From Natrinema caseinilyticum (GTDB taxonomy: Archaea; Halobacteriota; Halobacteria; Halobacteriales; Natrialbaceae): 64,000 nucleotides of DNA. The stretch is from the NCBI RefSeq assembly GCF_024227435.1, contig NZ_CP100445.1:186001-250000 (forward strand). Reading direction: 5' to 3'. This document shows positions 1 through 9,445 of the stretch, one piece after another. The notes under the pieces are model-generated. The model saw only the letters and a list, made by a program, of their open reading frames with translations, did not search any database and had not been told where the DNA came from. Numbering within the stretch: position 1 is the first letter of the stretch; each line of letters begins with the position of its first letter. Made by a program: the position numbers and the translations under genes.

Positions 1-1
1 G

Positions 2-301
2 GCCGACACCGAGGAGAGCAGCGACGAGAGCGCCCCGGGCGATCCAGAGCAATCTGATGCGGGGGTGGAGCGATTCCATATTTCAAATGTGTCAGCACCG
101 ATGGATAAAGCTACGGTTCCGCCGATTCGAATCGGCGGGAGGGACGAACGGTCCACGACCGATGCACCGTCGTCCGAACGACTGGCCGGCATCCTCCGAC
201 CTCGAATAGCATCCCTCGGTGTCGGGAGCGACCCTCCGCAGCGAGGGCCGTCGGGAGGGCTGCAGGATGTGTGCGCTCGTGGCGAGCAGTCAACCGAGTG
301 A
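2..301 (+). CDS. possible 3' end of a gene cut by the window edge
   Basis: A reading frame is open from the window edge to a TGA at 299-301. Its first 20 or so codons give an acidic Glu/Asp/Ser-rich stretch of haloarchaeal character. After an internal ATG at position 65 the composition becomes more basic and less convincing. No domain is recognised. It may be the tail of an upstream gene, or a chance frame in an intergenic region. Confidence 0.2.
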   Translation, partial: ADTEESSDESAPGDPEQSDAGVERFHISNVSAPMDKATVPPIRIGGRDERSTTDAPSSERLAGILRPRIASLGVGSDPPQRGPSGGLQDVCARGEQSTE

Positions 302-342
302 CGAAGGAATTTATCACGGTCTCTGATCAACAGTTCTCACAC

Positions 343-1155
343 ATGGCTTCAGATGCGTCAGAGACGGATCAGTGGGAGAACGTCGAAATCAGTCACGACG
401 GTCACGTCGGCCGGATCACGCTGTCTCGTCCCGAGGCGATGAACACGTTCAGTACCGGGCTCGCACGGGATCTCGATGCGGCCCTTCACAAACTCGACGC
501 GGACTCCGACACGCGGGCGATCGTGGTCGACGGGGCGGGCGAGACGTTCTCAGCCGGGATCGATCTCTCGGAACACGGCGACCACGAGGACAAATCGGAG
601 TACGAGGGGTGGGTGACCCGGATGGAAGAACCGTTCCACACGCTGACCGAGATGCGGACGCCCGTGGTGGCCGCGGCCCACGGCCACGCGGCCGCCAACG
701 GGATCGGTCTGGTCGCGGCCTGCGATCTCGCAGTGGCCGCCGAGGGAACGCAGTTCGGGGCCACGGCTCCCAAAGTCGGCCTCTTCTGCATGGGGCCTGC
801 GGTGCCGCTGATGAACGCGCTCAACAGAAAGCGCTGTCTCGAACTCATTCTGACCGGCGAACTGATCGACGCGGAGACGGCTCTCGAGTGGGGCTTGATC
901 AATCGCGTGGTCCCCGAGGGCGACCACCTGGAAGCGGCGATGGAGCTTGCGGAAACGATGGCGTCGAAGAGCCCCACGGCGGTACAGATGGGAAAGCGAG
1001 CGTTCTACGAGATGGTCGAACTGGACTACGACGACGCGCTCGAGTACTCGAACGAGCGATTCGCCGCCCTCTGTACGACCGACGATGCACACGCCGGGAT
1101 CGACGCCTTCCTCGACGGGGAACCGCTCTCGGCCGATGAATGGCCCGAAACGTAA
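343..1155 (+). CDS. enoyl-CoA hydratase/isomerase family protein (crotonase fold)
   Basis: 270 residues, the usual length of the crotonase family, whose members bind acyl-CoA thioesters and stabilise an enolate in an oxyanion hole. The motifs are clear: GETFSAGIDL near residue 65 and the glycine-rich AAANGIGLVAACD near residue 115, together with the downstream LTGELIDAETALEWGLINRV block. The segment that reads P-E-(I/V) in canonical hydratases reads A-P-K-V here, so the first catalytic glutamate appears absent and true hydratase activity is uncertain. An isomerase or another acyl-CoA reaction fits as well. ATG at 343 is preferred over the upstream in-frame start at 271, whose translation is atypical. 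The gene stands alone, convergent with the BolA gene. Confidence 0.9.
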   Translation: MASDASETDQWENVEISHDGHVGRITLSRPEAMNTFSTGLARDLDAALHKLDADSDTRAIVVDGAGETFSAGIDLSEHGDHEDKSEYEGWVTRMEEPFHTLTEMRTPVVAAAHGHAAANGIGLVAACDLAVAAEGTQFGATAPKVGLFCMGPAVPLMNALNRKRCLELILTGELIDAETALEWGLINRVVPEGDHLEAAMELAETMASKSPTAVQMGKRAFYEMVELDYDDALEYSNERFAALCTTDDAHAGIDAFLDGEPLSADEWPET

Positions 1156-1200
1156 CGGTCGCTCTCATCGCGGGGGTCGGAACCGTCCCTTCGGTCCAGG

Positions 1201-1461
1201 TTACCCCTCTGCCTCGAGGTCGTCGTACTCCGCGGGCGTGTACGTCGAGAGTTCCAGGGCGTGGATGTCGGTCGTCATGTGTTCGCCGAGGCTGTCGTAG
1301 ACTTTCTGATGTTGTTGCACCAGCGGCAGGCCCTCGAATGCGGGCGAGACGACCGTCGCGGCGAGGTGGTCTTCGTCGTGTTCGTCGCGTGCGTGCGTGA
1401 CGGTCGCCTGGGCGTCCTCGAGATTCGATTCGATGAGTTCCTCGACGGCGGTCGGCTTCAT
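1201..1461 (-). CDS. BolA family protein
   Basis: 86 residues matching the small alpha/beta BolA fold. It starts MKPTAVEELIESNLEDAQAT and has the central LAATVVSPAFEGLPLVQQHQKVY segment typical of BolA/IbaG proteins. Family members act with monothiol glutaredoxins in Fe-S cluster delivery or bind DNA. The next gene on the same strand is a NifU-like scaffold only 80 bp upstream, so an Fe-S role and co-transcription are reasonable inferences. The C-terminus is acidic, as expected for a haloarchaeal cytosolic protein. Confidence 0.85.
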   Translation of the reverse strand: MKPTAVEELIESNLEDAQATVTHARDEHDEDHLAATVVSPAFEGLPLVQQHQKVYDSLGEHMTTDIHALELSTYTPAEYDDLEAEG

Positions 1462-1541
1462 ACTGGAGGGTTCGTCGCTCGATGCAAAAGCGCCGCGGTC
1501 GCGGCAGCGGTTTCACGGCCGACGCCGACCCGATCGCTCGC

Positions 1542-1868
1542 TCAGAACGGAGTATCCGGCGGCACGTCGCGGCCCGAAGACCCCTGATCGGCCAGTCCGT
1601 CGAGTCCGGTGCTGACCGACACGTGGTCGATCGCGTCGATCTCGGTCGGCAACCGCCGTTGAATCGCGTGGGTCGTCATCGGGCTGATCCCACAGCCGCT
1701 GCACGCCCCGCTGAGGTTGATCGAAACGCGGCGCTCCTCGAGATCGATCTCGGTGATCGAGGAGTCACCGCCGTGCATCTCGATCTGGGGGAAGTTCCGG
1801 CGGAGGAACAACGACACGTCTTCGCGGACGGCATCTTCGGTGGATCGCTCCTGGTCGGACTCGCTCAT
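1542..1868 (-). CDS. NifU-like C-terminal domain Fe-S scaffold protein
   Basis: About 108 residues from the ATG whose complement lies at 1866-1868. This start is preferred because the longer frame gives a basic, unlikely N-terminus. A single NifU C-terminal (Nfu) domain carries the cluster-binding C-x-x-C motif in LSGACSGCGISPMTTHAIQ, followed by the helix expected in Nfu proteins. Such proteins hold a transient Fe-S cluster and pass it to apo-targets. It lies directly upstream of the bolA-like gene on the same strand, suggesting a two-gene Fe-S unit. Confidence 0.85.
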   Translation of the reverse strand: MSESDQERSTEDAVREDVSLFLRRNFPQIEMHGGDSSITEIDLEERRVSINLSGACSGCGISPMTTHAIQRRLPTEIDAIDHVSVSTGLDGLADQGSSGRDVPPDTPF

Positions 1869-2044
1869 GGACGGACGGAGGGTCTCCGGGAGTTTATAGT
1901 ATCGGTCGAACCGGTTCACGTAGCGCTCCGAACCCGGGGTATCCCGTCGAGTCGATTCGTGAGGCCGGGGTAGCGTGATTCTGCGGGCCACGAGGCGAAT
2001 TCGATGACGGCGAATTTATGTCGACTGGAGACGCCGTCCAGGAC

Positions 2045-2569
2045 ATGTCACTGGCAGCCGAGACGCGCCTGGCGGTCGACCGACGTCCGTTCCTCCTGAC
2101 CGCCCTGCGGGCCGGCGTCGTCAACTATACCGCCGCTGCCCGCTATCTCGACGTCGACGGCGAAACCGATGCGATCGCCACGGCGCTCCGTCGGTACGCG
2201 GACGAATTGCCCGCGTACGAAACCGAGTCGCGGGACGTTCGCGTCCGGATGGAAAGCGGGATCGGGCCGCTCGAGGGAGCGGAGAACGGACCCGGGACGG
2301 AACGTTCGAGCGAGGACACGCTCGTCGCCGTCGGCGACAACACCTTCGGTCCCGTCGACGGCGACCGAACCGCAATTCTGGCCTCTGGCGACGTCGATCC
2401 CGCTGGGCTCGCGGCTGCGCTCGAACGCCTGTCGCAGGAGGGGATCTCGCCGGACGCGGCCGCCGTGTCACACGAGACGCTGATCGTCGTGGTCGGACGA
2501 CGGGAGGGTGCGAACGCGCTGCGGGCAGTCGAGGGCGCGCTCGAGCGTGTCGGGACACGTCTCGAGTAG
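2045..2569 (+). CDS. conserved haloarchaeal protein of unknown function upstream of cysS
   Basis: 174 residues from the ATG at 2045. An in-frame ATG at 2018 would add nine residues; I prefer 2045 because the MSLAAETR start matches what I recall of relatives (it resembles DUF7523-type proteins, from memory). The N-terminal 60 residues are helical and HTH-like (FLLTALRAGVVNYTAAARYLDVDG). The C-terminal half looks like an ACT-type regulatory fold: ILASGDVDPAGLAAALERL, then SHETLIVVVGRREGANALRAVE. That suggests a small ligand-sensing regulator. cysS follows 100 bp downstream on the same strand, but with its own TATA-like sequence. Confidence 0.75.
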   Translation: MSLAAETRLAVDRRPFLLTALRAGVVNYTAAARYLDVDGETDAIATALRRYADELPAYETESRDVRVRMESGIGPLEGAENGPGTERSSEDTLVAVGDNTFGPVDGDRTAILASGDVDPAGLAAALERLSQEGISPDAAAVSHETLIVVVGRREGANALRAVEGALERVGTRLE

Positions 2570-2668
2570 CGATTACGAAATTCGAACGGGCCACCGCTTC
2601 GATCGAGTCAAACACCGCGTTCGGGCGTCATCACACGCTTTAACTGTCGTCCGAGGGAAGTAAGCGGT

Positions 2669-4180
2669 ATGACCCTGCACGTGACGAACACGTTGACGGG
2701 CGAGAAAGAGCCGTTCGAGCCACGGGACCCCGAGAACGTTCTCCTCTACTACTGTGGCCTGACGGTCTCCGACCCGCCTCACCTGGGCCACGCCCGGTCG
2801 TGGGTCCACGTCGACGTCATGCACCGGTGGCTCGAGCATCTCGGCTACGACGTTCGTCACGTCGAGAACTTCACGGACGTCAACGAGAAGATCGTCGCTC
2901 GGACCGGCGAGGACGATCTGGGCGAGAACGAATCCGAGGTCGCGGAGACCTACATCCAGCGGACGATCGACGACATGCGCTCGCTGAACCTCCTCAGGGC
3001 GGAGGTCTATCCTCGGGTTTCGGAGCACATTCCCGAGATCATCGATCTGGTCGAAACCCTGGTCGAGAAGGGCTACGCGTACGAATCGAACGGGTCAGTC
3101 TACTTCGACGTCACCTGCTTCGACGACTACGGCGCCCTCTCGAACCAGGAACTCGACGAGATCGAATCCCAGGGCGATCCCGACGAACGCTCGGAAAAGC
3201 GCAATCCGGCGGACTTCGCGCTCTGGAAGGCCGACGGCGTCGATCCCGAAGCCGTCGCGGAACACCGCCACGAGGGCGTCGACCACGGAGGTGAGCCGCC
3301 GACGGGGCTGACCTGGGATTCGCCGTGGGGCGAGGGTCGACCTGGCTGGCACATCGAGTGCTCGGCGATGAGCATGACCCACCTCGGGGAGACGCTCGAC
3401 GTTCACGTCGGCGGTCGTGATCTGGTCTTTCCCCACCACGAAAACGAGATCGCTCAGTCGGAAGCGGCCACGGGCCAGGAGTTCGCGAAATACTGGCTCC
3501 ACTGCGAACTCTTCCAGATGGACGACGAGAAGATGTCCTCGAGTCTGGGCAACTTCGTCACCGTCGACGAGGCGGTCGACCGCTGGGGGACGAACGTGAT
3601 GCGAACGTTCCTGACCGCCGGTTCGTACAATAGCAAACAGCTCTACTCCGACGAGACGATCGCCGAGGCCGTAGAGCGCTGGGACCGCCTCGAGCGCGGG
3701 TACGAGGCGGCCGTCGACGCGCTCGACTCGCCCGATGCGAAATCGAAGATCGAGGACGGGACCCTCCGCGACGAGATTTCGAGCGCGCGTGAGGCGTTCG
3801 CCGACGCCATGAACGACGACTTCAATACACGAGAGGCCCAGTCCGCACTGCTGTCGGTCGTCACCGCTGTCAATCGCCACCTCGAGCGGACCGCGGATGC
3901 GAACGGAGCGGAGGGCTACGACTACCGCGGCCTCCGGCGGGCCGTCGAGACGCTCGACGAACTGGGCGGCGTTCTCGGCCTCTCCTTTACCGGCGATACG
4001 ACCGGTGCTGCAGGACTCGCCGGCGATGTGGTCGACCTGGTCCTCGAGGTACGCACTCGAGAGCGAGACGCCGGCAACTACGAACGCGCCGACGAATTGC
4101 GCGACGAACTCGAGGCGCTCGGGATCGAAGTCCAGGATACGGACGACGGGCCGACCTACCGGCTCCCGTCTGGCGAATAG
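2669..4180 (+). CDS. cysS: cysteinyl-tRNA synthetase
   Basis: 503 residues, a class I aminoacyl-tRNA synthetase that charges tRNA-Cys with cysteine. The HIGH-type motif is [10 protein letters not shown] near residue 40 and the KMSKS-type motif is EKMSSSLGN near residue 290. The zinc ligands expected for CysRS are present: the Cys in YYCGLTV, the Cys in [10 protein letters not shown], and the His/Glu in [13 protein letters not shown]. The C-terminal helical anticodon-recognition region carries acidic insertions. A TATA-like TTTAAC lies about 35 bp upstream. Single-copy housekeeping gene. Confidence 0.97.
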   Translation: MTLHVTNTLTGEKEPFEPRDPENVLLYYCGLTVSDPPHLGHARSWVHVDVMHRWLEHLGYDVRHVENFTDVNEKIVARTGEDDLGENESEVAETYIQRTIDDMRSLNLLRAEVYPRVSEHIPEIIDLVETLVEKGYAYESNGSVYFDVTCFDDYGALSNQELDEIESQGDPDERSEKRNPADFALWKADGVDPEAVAEHRHEGVDHGGEPPTGLTWDSPWGEGRPGWHIECSAMSMTHLGETLDVHVGGRDLVFPHHENEIAQSEAATGQEFAKYWLHCELFQMDDEKMSSSLGNFVTVDEAVDRWGTNVMRTFLTAGSYNSKQLYSDETIAEAVERWDRLERGYEAAVDALDSPDAKSKIEDGTLRDEISSAREAFADAMNDDFNTREAQSALLSVVTAVNRHLERTADANGAEGYDYRGLRRAVETLDELGGVLGLSFTGDTTGAAGLAGDVVDLVLEVRTRERDAGNYERADELRDELEALGIEVQDTDDGPTYRLPSGE

Positions 4181-4254
4181 GGCGTATCCGGTCACCGATC
4201 GTGACGATCTCGTTGGCCGACCCGCTCAAGTAGGTGGCGACCCTCGAGCCACCA

Positions 4255-5486
4255 ATGAACACTGCCGGATCGTTCGTCACTGCCGGGTTCGACGCGCTGC
4301 CCGCACACGTGGCGATCCTCGACGGGACCGGGACGATCGTTTACACGAATCGCTCGTGGGATTCGTTCGGAATCGCACAGGGCCTCCCGAAAACGCGGCC
4401 GGCGTCGGAAGCAACTACCTCGCGGTCTGCGATGCGAGCGACGACGACGATGCGGCGGCGACGGCACGAGGTATCCGTGCCGTTGCGACCGGTGACCGCG
4501 ACGAGTTCTCGCTCGAGTACCCCTGCCACACGCCGGAGCGAGACCGCTGGTTCGTGATGCAGGCGACACCGTACGAACACGACGGCGAGCGGTTCGTCCT
4601 CGTTATGCACGTGGATATCACCGATCGTCGACTGCTCGAGCAACGAACGCGCGAACAGGCCGCCCAGATGGAGCGCTTCGCGAAGCTACTGTCCCACGAC
4701 CTCCGAAACCCGCTGTCGGTGGCGCTGGCACGAGCAGAAACGCTCGAGTCGAACGACGATGTCGACCTCGATCGCTCGAGCGAGGATCGCAGTTCGCTTC
4801 GCCCTTCGCTCGAGCGAATGGAGTCGATCATCGAGGATGCGCTGGTGCTCGTCACGGCCGACGCGGTCGAGGAGACCGAATTGATTCCGCTGTCGACGGC
4901 CGTCGAAACCGCGTGGGGTCACGTCCACACGAAATCGGCAACGGTCTCCGTGGCGGACGAGGTCGCGATCCGTGCCGACTCGAGGCTCCTGAGTCACCTC
5001 TTCGAGAACCTGTTTCGGAACGCGGTCGAACACGCGGGCGACGACGTGCGCATCGAGGTCGGAGCGCTCGAGCGCCAGTCCGCGAGCGACGTGAAATCCG
5101 CCCGCTCGGGTGACCCGGGATCGATCGGGCGTTTACTGACGGCGGGCGGGGAGCGACGACCGAATTCGACGGGTTCTACGTCGAGGACGACGGGCCGGGG
5201 ATTCCCGTAAGCGAAACGCGACCGCGTATTCGAATCGGGCTACTCGTCGGAGGTCGGTTCGGGGAACACCGTGAACCGCACCGCGACGGCAGCGAGTTCC
5301 GAGGGCAGTGAGTCGGCCGACGAGAACCGTTCTTCGCCGGACGGCCGCGCAGACGGTGGGTCCGGTCTGGGCCTCGCGATCGTTCAGCACGTCGTCGACG
5401 CTCACGGCTGGTCGGTCGCGGCGACGGCGGGAAGCGACGGCGGCGCGCGGTTCGAGGTTCGGGACGTACCGCTGACTCAGTTGTAG
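4255..5486 (+). pseudogene. PAS-domain sensor histidine kinase, broken by three frameshifts
   Basis: The parts of a typical haloarchaeal PAS-histidine kinase occur in order but in changing frames. ATG at 4255 opens a PAS domain (FDALPAHVAILDGTGTIVY). A missing base near 4388, at a CCC/GAAAA run, moves translation to the next frame (GVGSNYLAVCDASDDDD), which carries the H-box LLSHDLRNPLS and the N-box LFENLFRNAVEHAG. A second one-base loss between about 5100 and 5160 leads to the frame encoding [14 protein letters not shown]. One extra A in the AAA at 5214-5216 then restores the frame carrying [18 protein letters not shown]. Either this is a decayed gene or the sequence has clustered indel errors; neighbouring genes show none. 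Confidence 0.8.
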
Positions 5487-5574
5487 CGACGAACGGGACA
5501 GCGGTCGAAACGGTCATCAGGGAGTGAAGACCACCGCGGCGCTTATTTCCTCGAGTCTGGTCGGAGTGACTGAC

Positions 5575-6270
5575 ATGAATCGACGGCTGTTCGTCGGTGC
5601 GCTCGCGACCGGCGCTGTCGGTACGATGGTCGGCTGTCTCAGCAGCGTCGCCGACGATAGCCCGGCCTTTATTGCGACGCCGGCGCGCGTCTCCGAGGAG
5701 GCGGCGGGGGAGACCGGCTACGAGTATCGGGGAACCAGAGAGCTGATCGACGAAGCCCGGGTCGGCGACCAGGCGGTCGAGGTGACGAGCTATACCAGCG
5801 TCTACGATCGGGGTATCGAACTGCCCGCCGAGCGGTTCGGAGCGGGGGCCCTGAAGGCGGGCGTGTTCTGCGTGACCTCGCACCCGCAGGCCACCGTGGA
5901 CGGAGCGGAGTACGACCCCGTCGGCGACCGCTCGACGAGGGACCTCGCCGAGCGGGCCCAGAACCACTACGCGGGGATCGAAGTAGACAGGGCACTCGGC
6001 GGCCGAGCGCTCCAGGCGCTCGGTCAACGGTTTTCGTTCCAGGCGTACGAGGGAACCGCGACGCTCCGGGGCGAGTACGACGTTCGCGTTCGGATCGACC
6101 TCACCCGACGCGACCACGAGGACGACCACGTCGTCGTCGCGGCCGTGTATCCGGTCGCCGACCTCTTGTCGGGAGAGTCGGAACAGGGCAGGATCGATAC
6201 CCTCACCCGGGGTCTCGAACAGTACGACGGTATCTCCGTCGATATCGTCGATCGGGACGGACACCGGTGA
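5575..6270 (+). CDS. DUF6517-type secreted lipoprotein
   Basis: 231 residues from ATG at 5575. The N-terminus has MNRR, a hydrophobic stretch and a lipobox ending in GCL at about residues 20-22, so the mature protein is probably lipid-anchored outside the membrane. The remainder has the pattern of the haloarchaeal DUF6517 family: a GYEYRGTRELIDEARV opening, a TSHPQATVDGAEYDPVG segment and an FQAYEGTATLRGEYDVRVRI strand set. No enzymatic motif is visible and the function is unknown. The upstream neighbour is the broken histidine kinase; the downstream gene is convergent. Confidence 0.8.
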   Translation: MNRRLFVGALATGAVGTMVGCLSSVADDSPAFIATPARVSEEAAGETGYEYRGTRELIDEARVGDQAVEVTSYTSVYDRGIELPAERFGAGALKAGVFCVTSHPQATVDGAEYDPVGDRSTRDLAERAQNHYAGIEVDRALGGRALQALGQRFSFQAYEGTATLRGEYDVRVRIDLTRRDHEDDHVVVAAVYPVADLLSGESEQGRIDTLTRGLEQYDGISVDIVDRDGHR

Positions 6271-6369
6271 GACGTGAGGAGACGGGAGACGGGAAACCGT
6301 ACTCGGACCGGGACGGCGGCGATCACTGGTGTCCTCGAGCAAACCGTCTCGGCGGAGCGCGTCGACCAC

Positions 6370-7479
6370 TTACAGTCCGAGCGCAGTGGCTATCGAAAGC
6401 CCGCTCGCGAGCGCGCCGAGCAGATAGCCACCGATGGCACCGCCGTTGAGCAGCGGTAATCCAGCGTGTGGGCGCCCTTTGAGGACCATGTGCATGAGAA
6501 CGAGCAATCCGCAGATAGTTCCGATCATCGCACCGAACGCCGGCACGTTCGCCGTGATGCCGGGGACTGCGGCCGTGGGGAGGTCGAGAAACGAAGCCGC
6601 GCTGGCGACGAGAACCGTCGGAATAACCGCGTCGCCGAGGCCGATGAACAGGGCGTCACGCTCGAGCGCGTCCGGGGCGTCTTCGACGGTCGCGTCGGTG
6701 TCCGCGTCGGAGCCGTCGCCGGCGGTCTCGCCCGGGTCGTCGTCGAGCGCGTCCGGGGCGTCGGCGTCGCCGGCGCTGCCGACAGCGTCCGCGTCTGTCG
6801 CGACTCGGTCGTCCGTGACGGCGTCGCCGCCGTCGCTCTCGAGGACGTCGTCGGCGCTGCCGGCTGCGAGGTAGGAGTACGAGAGCGTCGTCGGGACGAC
6901 GAGGACGACGGGAATTTTGAGGTCCATCACGCCCTCGGCGAGATCCAGCATGTGTTCGGTTCCGTAGACGCTGATGGCGTCGTAGACGGCCAGTACCGTG
7001 AGCAACAGCAGCGTTGGAAGAATCCCGAAGCTAATTCCGAACAGGGCCGCAGCGCCCGCCCCCATCACGACCCCCGCGCTGTCGATGACGTACCACTCGG
7101 GATACCACAGGAGCGCCCCACCAACGCCGAGCGCAGCGGCGATGGCGAGGCCGTCCGCGATACCGTCCGAAACGAACGGTGAAACCGCCGGCGGGACGAG
7201 TTCCGCGAAGACGTACCACGAGATCATCACGCTCACCCCGACGAGCAACAGCTTGATGAGCCACTCGAGGTCGAACTTGAACGCCGCGAGCATGAGACCG
7301 GTCGCTGCGAGCATGACCCCGAAGTAGAGGATGCTGTTCGTCGGATTTTCGGGGTTCTCGACGGCTTGCCGACCCGATTCGTCGAACGGCTCGATCAGTG
7401 CCAGCGCACCGACTTGAACGCCGAGGAACAACAGTGCGGTAAGCCCCACGGCGGCGACAACCCGCGTCCGGTCGTTCAT
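6370..7479 (-). CDS. presenilin-family intramembrane aspartyl protease (PSH)
   Basis: About 369 residues from the ATG complementing 7477-7479, with roughly nine membrane segments. The two catalytic aspartates of presenilin/signal-peptide-peptidase homologues are visible: YD in VLAVYDAISVYGTEH, and GLGD in LFIGLGDAVIP. The third signature (PAL) appears as PLLNGG near the C-terminus. Between the two catalytic halves lies a soluble, extremely acidic loop of about 65 residues rich in Asp, Ala and Gly. Family members cleave substrates within the membrane; no substrate is suggested by context. In-frame codons upstream of the chosen start encode an unlikely basic peptide. Confidence 0.88.
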   Translation of the reverse strand: MNDRTRVVAAVGLTALLFLGVQVGALALIEPFDESGRQAVENPENPTNSILYFGVMLAATGLMLAAFKFDLEWLIKLLLVGVSVMISWYVFAELVPPAVSPFVSDGIADGLAIAAALGVGGALLWYPEWYVIDSAGVVMGAGAAALFGISFGILPTLLLLTVLAVYDAISVYGTEHMLDLAEGVMDLKIPVVLVVPTTLSYSYLAAGSADDVLESDGGDAVTDDRVATDADAVGSAGDADAPDALDDDPGETAGDGSDADTDATVEDAPDALERDALFIGLGDAVIPTVLVASAASFLDLPTAAVPGITANVPAFGAMIGTICGLLVLMHMVLKGRPHAGLPLLNGGAIGGYLLGALASGLSIATALGL

Positions 7480-7586
7480 GATGCGGCGTTGGCACTCCGC
7501 TCGTATTGACTTTTCCACTCCGCGCTCGCGCGACGTGTCCGCTGACAACACCCGTTCGTCCGGACTCGTCCGAAAACGGGGTCGTG

Positions 7587-7847
7587 CTATCGCGCGTACA
7601 GCGTCGACCCGACGAGCGACGGTAGGTGCACGTCGTCGTCCGGCGTCACGGCCAGGTAGGGTCTCGAGACGGGGCCGAACACGTCGACGACGCGTCCGAC
7701 CTCCTCGAGGGAGTCGTCGAGGACTATCGTCCCGATCTCGTCGCGGTGTTCGTCGCCGTCGTGGCTCGCTCCGCCTCCGTCGGGGGCGTCCGCTCGCAGG
7801 ACGGCGAGCCCCTGTGCAGTGCGGACGACCGCGCCGACTCTGCGCAT
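7587..7847 (-). CDS. gar1: H/ACA ribonucleoprotein protein Gar1
   Basis: 86 residues with the small beta-barrel pattern of archaeal Gar1: MRRVGAVVRTAQGLAVLRAD, then EIGTIVLDDSLEEVGRVVDV and FGPVSRPYLAVTP. Gar1 joins Cbf5, Nop10 and L7Ae in RNA-guided pseudouridylation. It lies one base beyond the stop of the SRP19 gene on the same strand; the srp19-gar1 pair is a recurrent haloarchaeal arrangement and implies one transcript. A short acidic Gly/Asp/His insert occupies the loop after the first strand. Confidence 0.88.
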   Translation of the reverse strand: MRRVGAVVRTAQGLAVLRADAPDGGGASHDGDEHRDEIGTIVLDDSLEEVGRVVDVFGPVSRPYLAVTPDDDVHLPSLVGSTLYAR

Positions 7848-7848
7848 C

Positions 7849-8130
7849 TCACTCGCGCATCGCGACGACGTACGCCGCGACGGCCTGGACGAGGTCGTTT
7901 TTCGACGAGTCGTCTGCGCCGCGAACGACTACTCGGCCGCGACGGGCCCACGGTTCCCGAGAGTAGGCCTTGTCGCGCTCGATCGTGGCATCGTACCCGA
8001 TCTGCTGAACCGCTTTCGCGATCTCGTCGACCGTCGGTTCCTCGACTGCAAGATCCAGGGACACCCGTCGTCCCTCGGCCCGCGAGATAGCGGCATCGAG
8101 ATAGGCGGGCCAGATGACGTTCTCGACCAT
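7849..8130 (-). CDS. srp19: signal recognition particle subunit SRP19
   Basis: 93 residues from the ATG complementing 8128-8130 ([20 protein letters not shown]). Longer in-frame starts exist at 8136 and 8169, but this start gives the family's usual N-terminus. SRP19 binds helices 6 and 8 of 7S RNA and helps assemble SRP54 for co-translational targeting. The conserved [27 protein letters not shown] core is intact, followed by the basic Arg-rich RNA-binding segment [11 protein letters not shown]. Immediately upstream of gar1. Confidence 0.92.
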   Translation of the reverse strand: MVENVIWPAYLDAAISRAEGRRVSLDLAVEEPTVDEIAKAVQQIGYDATIERDKAYSREPWARRGRVVVRGADDSSKNDLVQAVAAYVVAMRE

Positions 8131-8224
8131 GCGCATTTCTGAGTGGTCAGGCGAGTAAACGCTTTTCAAAGCGAGACGGCGCTTCGAACGACGAAAACGG
8201 AACCGTAATTCGCTCGGGAGCGAG

Positions 8225-9385
8225 TTATCGTCGCGCGGCGACGAAACTCACGGCCGCCAGCAGCGCCGCGAGAGCGGCTGAAGCCCCGAATCCGGGCATC
8301 GCGCCGCCATCGTTCTCCTCGATATCGTCCTCGTTCGGTCCCGAATCCGTCGCGTTTCCGTGGTCGCTGTACGACTCGTCGACCGACTCGAGGTCGCCTT
8401 CGATCTCGGCGTACACCTCGGGGTGGACCTGCTCGATCAGCGTTTCGATCGCGTAGACGACGTTCGGCCCGGGCTGGCTCATCGCGTTGTCGTCGACGGC
8501 GACGACGTTGTCCTCCTGAACGGCGGTCGTCTCCTCGAGCCCACCCGGTATCGGTGGCGAATCAGTCCGGTCGGGGTAGACGATCCACGTCGGATCCTCG
8601 TCGACGACCACTTCGGAGTTGAGTTGCACCCATCCCGTCTCGCCGACTTCGGCGGCCAGGTTCGTGAACCCGGCCGCGGTCAGTACGTCGTGTTGAAACG
8701 TCTCCGACCCGGAGGTCGCGCCGTCCTCGCCGCTGGCGTAGTACGCGAGTGGCTCGTTCGCCCCCTCCAGTGCGGTCTCGTAGATTTCGAGTCGTTCGTC
8801 CATCCACGAGATCGTCTCCTCGGCGCCCGCACAGTGGCCCGTCACGGCACCAGTCACGCGGACGTTCTCGCGGACGCCGTCGATCGAATTCGCCGTTTCG
8901 AGGACGACGACGGGTATGCCCCTGTCCTCGAGCGTCTCGAGGAGGTCCTGGTTGTAGGTGGCGATGTTTGCCGCGAGGACGACGTCCGGATCGTCCCCGA
9001 CGATCTTTTCTGCGACCGGGGTGACGCCGTCGTCGGCGGTGATGTCCGTCCGATCACCGGCATCGAGCGACTCCGTGTACTGACTGACGGGCATTCCCAC
9101 GACCTTGTCTTCGGCACCGATCGAGTAGGCGAGTTGTGCGTCGCCCGGATACAGCGTCACCACCGACTCGGGTTCGCTCTCGAGTGTGATCTCCTCGCCC
9201 CGCGCGTCGGTCACCGTCTGTGGATACTCACACTGCGCGTTCGATTCCCCCTGCACGTTCGCCTCCCCCTGCGCGTTCGCCTCCTGTACAGCCGGCACCG
9301 GTGCGGCGCCTGCGGCGACCGCGACGGGGGCGATAGCGGAGACTGTCAGTAAGGCGGCGATCAAAACCGTCAATTGCTGTCGCAT
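8225..9385 (-). CDS. btuF: cobalamin/corrinoid ABC transporter substrate-binding protein, PGF-CTERM anchored
   Basis: 386 residues. An N-terminal signal peptide is followed by a short Gln/Gly/Asn-rich linker with repeated EANAQGE-like units, then a BtuF/FepB-type periplasmic-binding fold ([15 protein letters not shown] at its start). The C-terminus has an acidic linker and the PGF-CTERM tripartite tail: [17 protein letters not shown] followed by Arg-Arg. This is a signal for archaeosortase-mediated lipid anchoring. It is divergent from the btuC- and btuD-like genes across a 60-bp shared promoter region. That context supports corrinoid uptake; an iron-chelate ligand is possible. Confidence 0.88.
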   Translation of the reverse strand: MRQQLTVLIAALLTVSAIAPVAVAAGAAPVPAVQEANAQGEANVQGESNAQCEYPQTVTDARGEEITLESEPESVVTLYPGDAQLAYSIGAEDKVVGMPVSQYTESLDAGDRTDITADDGVTPVAEKIVGDDPDVVLAANIATYNQDLLETLEDRGIPVVVLETANSIDGVRENVRVTGAVTGHCAGAEETISWMDERLEIYETALEGANEPLAYYASGEDGATSGSETFQHDVLTAAGFTNLAAEVGETGWVQLNSEVVVDEDPTWIVYPDRTDSPPIPGGLEETTAVQEDNVVAVDDNAMSQPGPNVVYAIETLIEQVHPEVYAEIEGDLESVDESYSDHGNATDSGPNEDDIEENDGGAMPGFGASAALAALLAAVSFVAARR

Positions 9386-9445
9386 CGTCTGCGCAGTGAA
9401 CCTACTTCAACAAATATTTGACTACTGCAACCGAGGTTGGGGAGT
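9386..9445. promoter_or_regulatory. divergent promoter between btuF and btuC genes
   Basis: Only 60 bp separate the two divergent starts. The centre holds an AT-rich block with the near-palindrome CAAATATTTG (about 9409-9418), which can serve as a TATA element in either direction. No obvious operator repeat beyond this palindrome is visible, and I see no riboswitch-sized leader. Confidence 0.5.

Noticed and set aside
3095-4195. 366-residue open frame antisense to cysS
   Set aside because: Shadow of the GC-rich codon pattern: it overlaps a certain tRNA synthetase gene on the other strand and has no domain.
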